Positions 5,472-12,094 of a DNA stretch of 12,199 bases are shown piece by piece. Within the stretch, counting starts at the first letter, position 1. The number at the start of each line of letters is the position of its first letter. The notes beneath the pieces are model-generated. The model searched no databases, was not told where the DNA came from, and saw only the letters and a list, made by a program, of their open reading frames with translations. The stretch covers positions 1-12,199 of the forward strand of contig JAISWM010000019.1 of assembly GCA_031270785.1 (NCBI GenBank). Direction: 5' to 3'. The DNA is from Oscillospiraceae bacterium (GTDB lineage Bacteria > Bacillota > Clostridia > Oscillospirales > Acutalibacteraceae). Made by a program: the position numbers and the translations under genes.

Positions 5472-8126
5472 ATGGCTTACAAATACGTACATCTTTTTTC
5501 TGAAGGAAATGGAAAAATGACAAGTATTCTAGGCGGCAAAGGCGCTAATCTTGCGGAAATGATATCCCTTGGTATGCCGGTTCCCCATGGGTTTACTGTT
5601 TCTACAGAGGCCTGCATTCAATACTATGAAGGCAATAAAACTATTTCGGAAGATATAGTTTCTCAAATTAAAAATAATGTACGTAGTTTAGAGAGTACAT
5701 CCGGAAAGAAATTGGGGGACTATAATAATCCTCTTCTCTTGTCTGTAAGGTCGGGGGCACGAGCATCTATGCCGGGCATGATGGATACCATCTTAAATTT
5801 GGGTCTTACAGGCGCTTGCTGCGAAAGCCTTGCTAAGATTACAAATAATCCGCATTTCGCTTACGACAGTTACAAACGTTTTATACAAATGTTCGCAGAT
5901 ATTGTAATGGGAGTGCCCAAACATAAATTTGAAGAAATTTTATCAGAAAGCAAAAAAGAGAAAAGTGCAAGTTTAGACACAAACTTTACCGCAGAAAATC
6001 TAAAAGAGATAATCATAAAATTTAAAAAATTGTATAAAGAAGAAACCGGATCGGATTTTCCGGAAGACCCTTACTATCAGCTCATGGAGGCTATCAAAGC
6101 GGTTTTTAGATCTTGGGACAACCCAAGAGCAAACATATATCGCAGAATGAACGGCATTCCCTATAGCTGGGGTACAGCTGTTAACGTGCAAATAATGGTG
6201 TTTGGCAATTTGGGCGAAAATTCAGGTACGGGTGTTGCGTTCAGCCGAAACCCTTCAACCGGTGAAAACGAGCTTTTCGGTGAATATCTTATGAACGCTC
6301 AAGGGGAAGACATTGTTGCGGGAGTACGTACGCCGCAGCCAATTAGTCATCTAAAAGAAGCTATGCCGGAAGTATACGAAGAATTTTATAAATACGCTAA
6401 AAAACTCGAAGACCACTATACCGATATGCAAGATATAGAATTTACAATTGAAAGCGGTAAGCTTTATATCCTGCAGACCAGAAACGGCAAACGTACGGCT
6501 AAAGCTGCTCTTAAAATTGCTATTGACCTTGTTAAAGAAAAGAAGATAACCGAAGAGGAGGCAATCCTCAGGGTAGACCCCCAACAACTTGATTCCCTTT
6601 TACACCCTCAATTTAATCCCGAAACACTTAAAAAATCAAGTTCTATTGGCAAGGGCTTGGCGGCTTCTCCCGGAGCTGCTTGCGGAAGGGTTGTGTTTAC
6701 CGCCGAAAACGCAAAACTGCAAAATAAAAACGGCGAGAAAATTATACTTGTCAGAAACGAAACTTCCCCCGAAGACATTGAAGGTATGCTTTCATCCGAA
6801 GGCATTCTTACGGTTATGGGCGGCATGACGTCTCACGCGGCCGTGGTCGCAAGAGGTATGGGTATTTGCTGCGTATCGGGATGCAGCGAAATGAAAATAG
6901 AATATAAAGAAAAACATTTTACTTTATCGAATACTAAAATTAACGAGGGCGATTATATCTCTATAGATGGGTCCACGGGTTATATATATACAGGCAAAAT
7001 TGAAACTGTGCCGCCGGAAATATCCGGCGACTTTGAAACTCTTATGGGTTGGGCCGATAAGTACAGGCGTCTTGAAATACGCGCTAATGCCGATACTCCT
7101 AAAGACGTTGCGCAAAGTATCAAATATGGAGCGCAGGGCGTTGGCCTTTGCAGGACGGAACATATGTTTTTTGAAGATCAGAAAATTAAGATTATACGTG
7201 AAATGATTGTTTCTAAAACAGAAAACGAAAGGAAACACGCCCTTGACAGGCTGTTCCCGCTTCAGAAAAAAGATTTTAAAGGTATGTTTATAGAACTCAA
7301 GAGCCTTCCCATGACAATCAGACTACTTGACCCTCCTCTTCACGAATTTTTGCCTTCTGAGGAAGAAGACATTGCGGAAATAGCTCATGAAATGATGATT
7401 TCCACAGAAGAACTTAAATCTATAATTGAAAACCTTCATGAAGTCAACCCCATGATGGGGCACAGAGGGTGCAGACTCGCTGTATCCTACCCCGAAATAG
7501 CCAAGATGCAGACAAGAGCCATTATTGAAGCCGCTATCGAGGTTAAAAAGTTAAATCCCGAATATGATATAGTACCTGAAATTATGGTACCTTTAGTCGG
7601 AGATGAAAAAGAATTAAAATTTGTAAAGAACATCGTGCGCCAAACCGCAGATGAAATAATATCCGATAATAACACCAACTTGATTTATAAAATAGGCACT
7701 ATGATTGAAGTACCCAGAGCTGCTGTAACTGCCGATAAAATCGCGCAAGAAGCTGAGTTTTTTAGTTTTGGAACAAATGATCTGACTCAAATGACTTTTG
7801 GGTTTAGCAGAGATGATATTTCAAAATTTATAAATGCATATTATGATCGCAAAATTTATGAAGCTGACCCTTTTAAGCACATAGATGAAGCCGGGGTAGG
7901 GAACCTTATAAATTTGGCTTGTAATCTTGGAAGAAAAACAAATCCAAACTTAAAAATAGGTGTATGCGGAGAACACGGCGCAGATCCGGCATCAATAAAA
8001 TTTTTTGATGAGTTGGGGCTTAACTACGTATCATGCTCACCATTTAGAGTACCCGTTGCGCGTTTAGCTGCCGCTCAATCGGCTGTAAAACTTAACAAAA
8101 ACAATATATGTGCTTACTTAAAATGA
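5472..8126 (+). CDS. ppdK: pyruvate, phosphate dikinase
   Basis: It interconverts pyruvate + ATP + Pi and PEP + AMP + PPi; in anaerobes it commonly runs toward pyruvate, taking the place of pyruvate kinase and recovering energy from PPi. At 884 residues it matches the family. The N-terminal ATP-grasp domain holds GGKGANLAEM (21-30) and SVRSGARASMPGMMDTI (91-107). The central swivelling phosphohistidine domain has GGMTSHAAVVARG with catalytic His455. The C-terminal PEP/pyruvate TIM barrel carries GLCRTEHMFF, MMGHRGCRLAVSYPE, FGTNDLTQMTFGFSRDD and CGEHGADP with the catalytic Cys832. The ATG at 5472 is chosen because GGGGG lies 6 nt upstream and the protein then begins like known PPDKs. The open frame extends to 4959 only through the repeat array. 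No frameshift is seen, so it appears functional. It converges with the Rab-like gene downstream. Confidence 0.97.
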   Translation: MAYKYVHLFSEGNGKMTSILGGKGANLAEMISLGMPVPHGFTVSTEACIQYYEGNKTISEDIVSQIKNNVRSLESTSGKKLGDYNNPLLLSVRSGARASMPGMMDTILNLGLTGACCESLAKITNNPHFAYDSYKRFIQMFADIVMGVPKHKFEEILSESKKEKSASLDTNFTAENLKEIIIKFKKLYKEETGSDFPEDPYYQLMEAIKAVFRSWDNPRANIYRRMNGIPYSWGTAVNVQIMVFGNLGENSGTGVAFSRNPSTGENELFGEYLMNAQGEDIVAGVRTPQPISHLKEAMPEVYEEFYKYAKKLEDHYTDMQDIEFTIESGKLYILQTRNGKRTAKAALKIAIDLVKEKKITEEEAILRVDPQQLDSLLHPQFNPETLKKSSSIGKGLAASPGAACGRVVFTAENAKLQNKNGEKIILVRNETSPEDIEGMLSSEGILTVMGGMTSHAAVVARGMGICCVSGCSEMKIEYKEKHFTLSNTKINEGDYISIDGSTGYIYTGKIETVPPEISGDFETLMGWADKYRRLEIRANADTPKDVAQSIKYGAQGVGLCRTEHMFFEDQKIKIIREMIVSKTENERKHALDRLFPLQKKDFKGMFIELKSLPMTIRLLDPPLHEFLPSEEEDIAEIAHEMMISTEELKSIIENLHEVNPMMGHRGCRLAVSYPEIAKMQTRAIIEAAIEVKKLNPEYDIVPEIMVPLVGDEKELKFVKNIVRQTADEIISDNNTNLIYKIGTMIEVPRAAVTADKIAQEAEFFSFGTNDLTQMTFGFSRDDISKFINAYYDRKIYEADPFKHIDEAGVGNLINLACNLGRKTNPNLKIGVCGEHGADPASIKFFDELGLNYVSCSPFRVPVARLAAAQSAVKLNKNNICAYLK

Positions 8127-8164
8127 CCATCTTCAAGCAAAAGTGCGCTAATATAGCTTTTTTT

Positions 8165-8304
8165 GAAAACAACCGGGAACGTGGTATTATTTATGTTTTT
8201 CTCCCCCACCCATGGGTGATGGTCCAAATTAGTTGATAATATCTTTCCCCCCGCCTTCTGGCGGGGGGAAGCAAAAATGCCACTATTTTAAAAGATTTTT
8301 ATTA
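8165..8304. repeat. chimeric A/B palindromic repeat between convergent genes
   Basis: An A left arm (GGGAACGTGGTATTATTTAT), a CCCACCCATGGGTG half core, a B arm (GGTCCAAATTAGTTGATAAT), the core CCCCCCGCCTTCTGGCGGGG (from 8247) and an A right arm (AAAAATGCCACTATTTTAAA, ATTATA). It ends two bases before the stop codon of the minus-strand Rab-like gene. The hairpin could terminate transcription from both sides. Confidence 0.65.
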
Positions 8305-8306
8305 TA

Positions 8307-9137
8307 TCAAGCAAGTAGTGATTGTTGTGGCCGATTTGCAGAAAGCCGACTTTTGGCCAAGTGCACCATGGTTGCTATCAATCCCACCGCTGCTGTTATC
8401 CCTGTTACTATTCCTGCTGCTAACGGTGTGGTCAAAAGTTGCGTTACTGTATTTGGGGTTGCCGTAGTTTCGGATGGCACTGCTGCTAACGGTGTGGTCA
8501 AAAGTTGCGTTCCTGTATTTGGGGTTGTCGCAGTTCCGGCTGTTCCATCTTCAGTCGCAGTTCTAGCTGCAACAACTTCGGTTGCTGCACGGGCCAACGC
8601 ATTTTTGAAGTCTTCCATTCCAGCGCCTGATTTAGCACTTACGCGGTATAATTCCATATGATGTTCTGTCGCTTTCTTCTCAATGAGTGCCGAATTATCG
8701 GCCGCACCTGGAAGATCTGTTTTAGTTGCCACTAAAATATACCTTACGCCTTCAGGGCCGTTGTCTGCTATAAATTCCCTCCATATATTAATATTCTCTT
8801 CTATATTATCTCGATTAGTACTATCAACGAAAATGACCACTATGTCTGCGCCCCTATAATACATGCGGATTAGACTACGATACTGTTCAGCACCAGAAAT
8901 ATCCCAAATTCGAAGATCATTATCATCGTCTACTATAGCAATAAAGCTCGCTGCCACGGTAGAAGGAGTGTCATTATTAAACGCATTACCCTGTAATCCC
9001 TCAAACACTGTTGTTTTTCCTACTCCTGAATTTCCCGCAAATACCACTTTGACCATATTCACCGCAGAGACATTAATAAAATTTGAAAACACAAAAGAAA
9101 ACGTGCAAATCAGTGCCATAAATTTTTTAAAATTCAT
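8307..9137 (-). CDS. exported Rab-like small GTPase with C-terminal membrane helix
   Basis: 276 residues. Residues 1-25 are a Sec signal peptide (MNFKKF start, hydrophobic core, VSA cleavage site). A small-GTPase domain of the Ras/Rab superfamily follows at about 28-185. G1/P-loop GNSGVGKT is 35-42; the likely G2 Thr60 is in STVAASF; G3 WDISGAEQYRSL starts at W78; G4 TKTD is 138-141; G5 SAK is 167-169. The WDxxGxExxRSL and SAK motifs are Rab-like. The catalytic Gln after the G3 Gly is Ala83, so intrinsic GTP hydrolysis is probably weak. A Thr/Pro/Ala-rich linker has a 22-residue tandem repeat (TPNTGTQLLTTPLAA at 205, TPNTVTQLLTTPLAA at 227). A hydrophobic helix (about 240-260) and a short basic tail follow. 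The ATG at 9137 has AAGGAGT 9 nt upstream and gives the signal peptide; an upstream in-frame ATG at 9206 overlaps the promoter. Role unknown: a surface-displayed host-interaction protein is inference. Confidence 0.88.
   Translation of the reverse strand: MNFKKFMALICTFSFVFSNFINVSAVNMVKVVFAGNSGVGKTTVFEGLQGNAFNNDTPSTVAASFIAIVDDDNDLRIWDISGAEQYRSLIRMYYRGADIVVIFVDSTNRDNIEENINIWREFIADNGPEGVRYILVATKTDLPGAADNSALIEKKATEHHMELYRVSAKSGAGMEDFKNALARAATEVVAARTATEDGTAGTATTPNTGTQLLTTPLAAVPSETTATPNTVTQLLTTPLAAGIVTGITAAVGLIATMVHLAKSRLSANRPQQSLLA
8421..8552 (-). repeat. 66-bp tandem repeat in the Rab-like gene linker
   Basis: TAACGGTGTGGTCAAAAGTT begins at 8421 and again at 8487, an exact 66-bp (22-codon) period. 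The first ~40 bp of each copy are nearly identical and the rest is diverged. It encodes the duplicated TPNTxTQLLTTPLAA linker just before the membrane helix. In-frame repeats of this type can vary in number between strains. Confidence 0.8.
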
Positions 9138-9146
9138 AATGTTGGT

Positions 9147-9153
9147 ACTCCTT
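9147..9153 (-). promoter_or_regulatory. Shine-Dalgarno deciding the Rab-like start
   Basis: AAGGAGT on the minus strand, 9 nt before the ATG at 9137. It selects the 276-residue form over a 299-residue form that would start at 9206 inside the promoter. Confidence 0.85.
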
Positions 9154-9177
9154 CGTTTTTTAATTTGTTGTAATTTA

Positions 9178-9206
9178 ATTTTAACATATTTTTTGCGCCT
9201 TGTCAA
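9178..9206 (-). promoter_or_regulatory. near-consensus sigma-A promoter for the Rab-like gene
   Basis: On the minus strand, TTGACA (9206-9201), a 17-nt spacer, then TAAAAT (9183-9178), with TG one base before the -10 (extended -10). Predicted start is near 9171, giving a leader of about 34 nt. Together with the strong ribosome binding site this predicts high constitutive expression. Confidence 0.8.
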
Positions 9207-9267
9207 GCAAAAAACAAATTTTAAAAAACATTTTTGTGTTATAATTATTTCTTTTAAAAAATCCGCG

Positions 9268-9372
9268 CAAGTATAGTAAAAACCTTTTTAAACGGTGACA
9301 TTTTTCTTTTTCCCGCGCATTCGGCAGAGAAAAAGTTACAAGAGTTTATAGTTTTTGGGCTAAATCACTATA
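9268..9372. repeat. degenerate type A palindromic repeat between the Rab-like gene and mtaB
   Basis: The left arm (AGTATAGTAAAAACCTTTTT, AAACGGTGACATTTTTC) is clear. The core is a worn CCCGCGCATTCGGC. The right end runs TAAATCACTATAATATAG. The mtaB stop codon (minus strand, 9368-9370) lies inside the ACTATA end. Confidence 0.5.
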
Positions 9373-10657
9373 ATATAGAACCAACGCACCAATTGTTTTG
9401 GATACTTACAATTTTAGTTGTTAAAAGCTTCCCCTTCAGGTCTTTTTCACTTTTTGTTTTAACTAAAATATAATTTTCCGTATACCCTTCGTAAAAGCCG
9501 TTAATATCTTTTTGCTCGTATAAGACGCTGTAGGTTTTGCCGATTGATCGTCTCAGTAAATTTTCGGCAATTTTTAAAGATAGTTCCATAACAGTTTTAA
9601 CTCTTGCGGTTTTAATTTGTTTATGGATTTGATTTTGCATAAAAGCCGCTTTTGTGCCGGAGCGCACCGAATAAGGGAAAACGTGCACTTTCAAAAACTC
9701 CGCTTCAGAAATAATATCTAAAGTTTTACTAAAATCATCTTCGGTTTCACCGGGGAACCCAACCATTATATCGGTGGTTATAGTAGCTTTGGGGATTTTA
9801 CTCTTTATATTTTTTACGATACTAATATACTGATTATTGGTATAAGGGCGGTTCATGGACTTTAAAACAAAGTCGGAACCACTTTGAAGCGAAAGGTGAA
9901 ATTGAGGGCATAATTTTTTCATTTTAGATATTCTATCAACAATATCCGGTGTTAAAATTTGAGGATCAATTGAGCTAAGCCGCACACGGCAAATGCCTTG
10001 AACACTGCAAACTGTTTCTACAGCCTCGCAAAGGTTGCTTCCGATATCACACCCATAGCTTGATAAATTAATACCGACTAAAACAATTTCTTTAAACCCA
10101 AGCTCTGAAAAGGACTTAGAATCTTTTAATATGGAATCCAAACTTTTAGATCTGGCTCTGCCCCTGGCGTAAGGAATGACACAATAACTGCAAAATTTAT
10201 TACAGCCATCTTGTATTTTTAAAAAAGCGCGGCTTCGGCTTTTAACTTCACATACGGGCAGAGAGCAAAATGGTTCGTCTTTTTCAAAGCTAAAAACATT
10301 TAAAATTTTAGAACGATCATTTATAAACCGTGACACTATGTTAACAACGTTTACTTTATCTTTATTTCCGATAACTATATCGGCTTCACTGAATATATCC
10401 GGTTCCTGCCCGGCGGTTTGAGGCATGCATCCCATCAATGCTAAAACGCACGAAGGGTTTGTTTTGCGTACTTTTCTGATAATTTGGCGGGTTTTTCGGT
10501 CCGCTTCGGCAGTGACACTGCAGGAATTAATGACGACAACGCCGGCGCTTTCTATATTGCCTGACAAACCGTAGCCGCTCCTCAAAAACATTTGAGAAAC
10601 GGATTCCGACTCACAAAAATTGACTTTACAACCAAGAGTAATAATATGTACATTCAT
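9368..10657 (-). CDS. mtaB: tRNA N6-threonylcarbamoyladenosine (t6A) methylthiotransferase, MtaB type
   Basis: A radical-SAM methylthiotransferase that converts t6A37 to ms2t6A37 in tRNAs reading ANN codons. It is 429 residues, the usual MtaB length. The N-terminal UPF0004 domain has TLGCKVN (Cys10), NSCSVT (Cys46) and MGCMPQ (Cys77) as auxiliary cluster ligands; the TLGCKVN form separates MtaB from MiaB (GCQMN). The radical-SAM motif GCNKFCSYC places Cys152, Cys156 and Cys159 on the SAM-binding cluster, followed by VIPYARGRARS. The C-terminal ~65 residues fit a TRAM-like RNA-binding domain. The ATG at 10657 is chosen because AAGGAGT lies 9 nt upstream and the protein then begins MNVHIITLGC; a longer frame to 10801 is repeat DNA. 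No promoter was found, and a C-type repeat abuts the ribosome binding site. Apparently intact. Confidence 0.95.
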   Translation of the reverse strand: MNVHIITLGCKVNFCESESVSQMFLRSGYGLSGNIESAGVVVINSCSVTAEADRKTRQIIRKVRKTNPSCVLALMGCMPQTAGQEPDIFSEADIVIGNKDKVNVVNIVSRFINDRSKILNVFSFEKDEPFCSLPVCEVKSRSRAFLKIQDGCNKFCSYCVIPYARGRARSKSLDSILKDSKSFSELGFKEIVLVGINLSSYGCDIGSNLCEAVETVCSVQGICRVRLSSIDPQILTPDIVDRISKMKKLCPQFHLSLQSGSDFVLKSMNRPYTNNQYISIVKNIKSKIPKATITTDIMVGFPGETEDDFSKTLDIISEAEFLKVHVFPYSVRSGTKAAFMQNQIHKQIKTARVKTVMELSLKIAENLLRRSIGKTYSVLYEQKDINGFYEGYTENYILVKTKSEKDLKGKLLTTKIVSIQNNWCVGSIL

Positions 10658-10686
10658 ATAGCTGCTACTCCTTAAAAAAGCAAATT

Positions 10687-10796
10687 TATAGCTGTTGCGT
10701 TTGAAAAGAGTAAATTGATCTTTGCGGTCTCTCCCTCGCCACCGGCGGAGGAGAGCGTGATAAAAAATTAGACGTTTTTCAAGCGTAGCAGCTATA
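10687..10796. repeat. complete type C palindromic repeat upstream of mtaB
   Basis: Arms are TATAGCTGTTGCGTTTGAAA (left) and, on the opposite strand from the right end, TATAGCTGCTACGCTTGAAA, an inverted repeat with few mismatches. The core is CTCCCTCGCCACCGGCGGAG (from 10731). The mtaB leader (minus strand) starts from here; GTAGCAGCTAT next to the mtaB Shine-Dalgarno resembles the C arm end. Confidence 0.72.
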
Positions 10797-10817
10797 CACA
10801 CTTTGGCATTGTCATTT

Positions 10818-10912
10818 CATTATAGCAAAAATCATTTAAAAACGTGGTATTATTTACGTTTTCCCCCCCGCCATAGGCGGGGGGGAAAACAAAAATATCA
10901 CTGTACACTTGA
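10818..10912. repeat. type A palindromic repeat, right arm shortened
   Basis: Left arm CATTATAGCAAAAATCATTT then AAAAACGTGGTATTATTTAC, core CCCCCCCGCCATAGGCGGGG (from 10863), right side AAAACAAAAATATCACTGT, cut off where the next C element begins. Confidence 0.68.
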
Positions 10913-11005
10913 AAAAAGTAAATTGGTTTTTGGGGTCTCTCCCTCGCCACCGGCGGGGGAGAGCGTGATAAAAAATTAGACGTTTTTCAGACGTAGCAGG
11001 CTATA
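10910..11005. repeat. second type C palindromic repeat
   Basis: ACACTTGAAAAAAGTAAATT, core CTCCCTCGCCACCGGCGGGG (from 10939), right arm GATAAAAAATTAGACGTTTT then CAGACGTAGCAGGCTATA. It is a near copy of 10687-10796. Together with the following A arm it forms a direct repeat of about 190 bp at a period of 208-209 bp (10691 onward repeated from 10899). Confidence 0.7.
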
Positions 11006-11026
11006 CACGCTTTGGTATTTTTATTT

Positions 11027-11122
11027 CATTATAACAGAAATCATTTAAAAACGTGGTATTATTTACGTCCCCCCCGCCGAAGGCGGGGGGGAAGATATTA
11101 TCAACTAATTTGTGACACAACC
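11027..11122. repeat. chimeric repeat: A left arm, core, B right arm
   Basis: Left arm CATTATAACAGAAATCATTT then AAAAACGTGGTATTATTTAC, core CCCCCCGCCGAAGGCGGGGG (from 11070), right arm GAAGATATTATCAACTAATT then TGTGACACAACC. Its right end coincides with the break point of the IS1 remnant. Confidence 0.7.
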
Positions 11123-11556
11123 AAAGTTTGTCGAATTCTAGATAATCTGCGTCTTCTCGACCACCGAACCAATAAGCAATCGGAGTTCCATTATCATGAT
11201 CAATAGCCCACCAAAGCCAAATAACGCTGATTTTCCCTTCTTATGCGTTTCAAAATATTTTTCATTTATAGGCTTAATCCAATTTTCGGTTTTTTTAAAA
11301 GTGATAAAACTGTATCTTTTGAAATGCCTAAAATTCGCCCCGTTGCACGGATCTCAGTACAATCAACAGCCATTTTGTAAACTTGTTCTCGTACTTCTTG
11401 ATTACACGCTTTGTATTTGTATTCCGCATAAAATGTTTTATGTTTGCACTCTTTGTTGTTGCAGATATATTTTCGCTCCCCAATATTTACGCCATGTTTG
11501 CTCACAATTTCACTTTCGCAATACGGACATTTTACTATTGTTTCTATCGTTGCCAT
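11123..11556 (-). pseudogene. IS1-family transposase remnant (insA plus degraded insB)
   Basis: On the minus strand, 11556-11266 encodes a 96-residue InsA-like protein. It has a zinc-finger pattern (Cys10, Cys13, Cys32, Cys37) and an HTH (IRATGRILGISKDTVLSLLK). It ends over an A7 run (T7 at 11290-11296 on the plus strand) followed by CC, matching the A6C slippage site used by IS1 for its -1 frameshift. The -1 frame continues TENWIKPINEKYFETHKKGK. After that, InsB pieces appear in other frames: ENQRY, then, after one extra base at 11220, WLWWAIDHDNGTPIAYWFG and REDADYLEFDKLW. The stretch with the first catalytic Asp (expected DExW) is missing, and the gene stops at 11123 where a palindromic repeat begins. 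The transposase cannot work as written. No terminal inverted repeats were identified. Confidence 0.8.
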
Positions 11557-11701
11557 TTTTTCATCTCGCCCCCCATATTTTTTCTCCGTCTTATTGTATC
11601 ATATTTCCTTATATGTTTTTAGGACACGACCTGTGGCTATGACTTTCACCTTCCGCAATGGAGTGGAGGTCACGGCTTAACGGAAAACGAAAAAACATGG
11701 C

Positions 11702-11715
11702 TCGCCTTCGGGCGA
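11702..11715. terminator. UUCG-loop hairpin, terminator-like on the minus strand
   Basis: TCGCC-TTCG-GGCGA forms a very stable stem with a C(UUCG)G tetraloop on the plus strand. On the minus strand the stem is followed by ATGTTTTTTCGTTTT, a plausible U-tract; on the plus strand a short ACTGTTTT follows. Confidence 0.5.
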
Positions 11716-11880
11716 ACTGTTTTAATGCCTTCAACTGCCATTAAAATAGCCGAAAATAAATGTTGCCAAACATTGGCACGGGCAATGAGAATCGTTAAAA
11801 GGCACTCAGAAACCGCCAAGGTTCAAGTCAAGTGTTCTCCGAAAATGCCCTCTGTCCCTTACCAACTTTTCATACAAGGT

Positions 11881-11933
11881 AAAAAGCAAAAAGCCCGAAA
11901 ACGCCTATTCTACGGCGCTTTTTGGCTTTTTGT
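11881..11933 (-). terminator. intrinsic terminator-like hairpin
   Basis: CAAAAAGCC (11887-11895) pairs with GGCTTTTTG (11924-11932), and an inner CGCC/GGCG stem encloses a TATTCTA loop. Read on the minus strand it ends GGGCTTTTTGCTTTTT, a good intrinsic terminator about 170 nt downstream of the promoter at 12066-12094. Confidence 0.55.
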
Positions 11934-12059
11934 GAACTGTCTACATCAAAACCGAAGTTCATCAATAGATGGTAGATGTTCTGGTCATAGTGGAATTCAT
12001 GGAACTGAAACTAACACCATAGAATGGACATTTCCACAAGACCAAAAATATTAACAACT
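11881..12059 (-). ncRNA. candidate ~180-nt structured non-coding RNA
   Basis: Defined by a near-consensus promoter (12066-12094) and a terminator-like hairpin (11881-11933) on the same strand, with no minus-strand open frame of 60 codons between. The predicted RNA folds: GGUC and GUGGAA (12043-12040, 12037-12032) pair with UUCCAC and GACC (11995-11990, 11986-11983), and CCAU/AUGG makes an inner hairpin (12027-12017). A GAAC-UUCG-GUUU hairpin lies near 11951-11962. It does not match the consensus of 6S, tmRNA, RNase P or SRP RNA as I know them. Confidence 0.35.
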
Positions 12060-12065
12060 GCAATT

Positions 12066-12094
12066 ATTGTATCAGAAAGTAAAAAAATTGTCAA
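12066..12094 (-). promoter_or_regulatory. strong sigma-A promoter on the minus strand
   Basis: TTGACA (12094-12089), a 17-nt spacer, and TACAAT (12071-12066), preceded by TG one base upstream of the -10. Predicted start is near 12059. It has the same architecture as the promoter of the Rab-like gene. No coding sequence follows, which supports a non-coding transcript. Confidence 0.7.

Noticed and set aside
8863..9276. 137-codon plus-strand frame opposite the Rab-like gene
   Set aside because: Antisense shadow that crosses the clear minus-strand promoter and ribosome binding site.
11820..11834. tRNA T-arm-like GGTTCAAGTC
   Set aside because: No acceptor, D or anticodon stems could be fitted around it on either strand.
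11725..12054. 109-codon plus-strand open frame
   Set aside because: No ribosome binding site or family match, and it spans two stable hairpins and a candidate minus-strand RNA; probably fortuitous.
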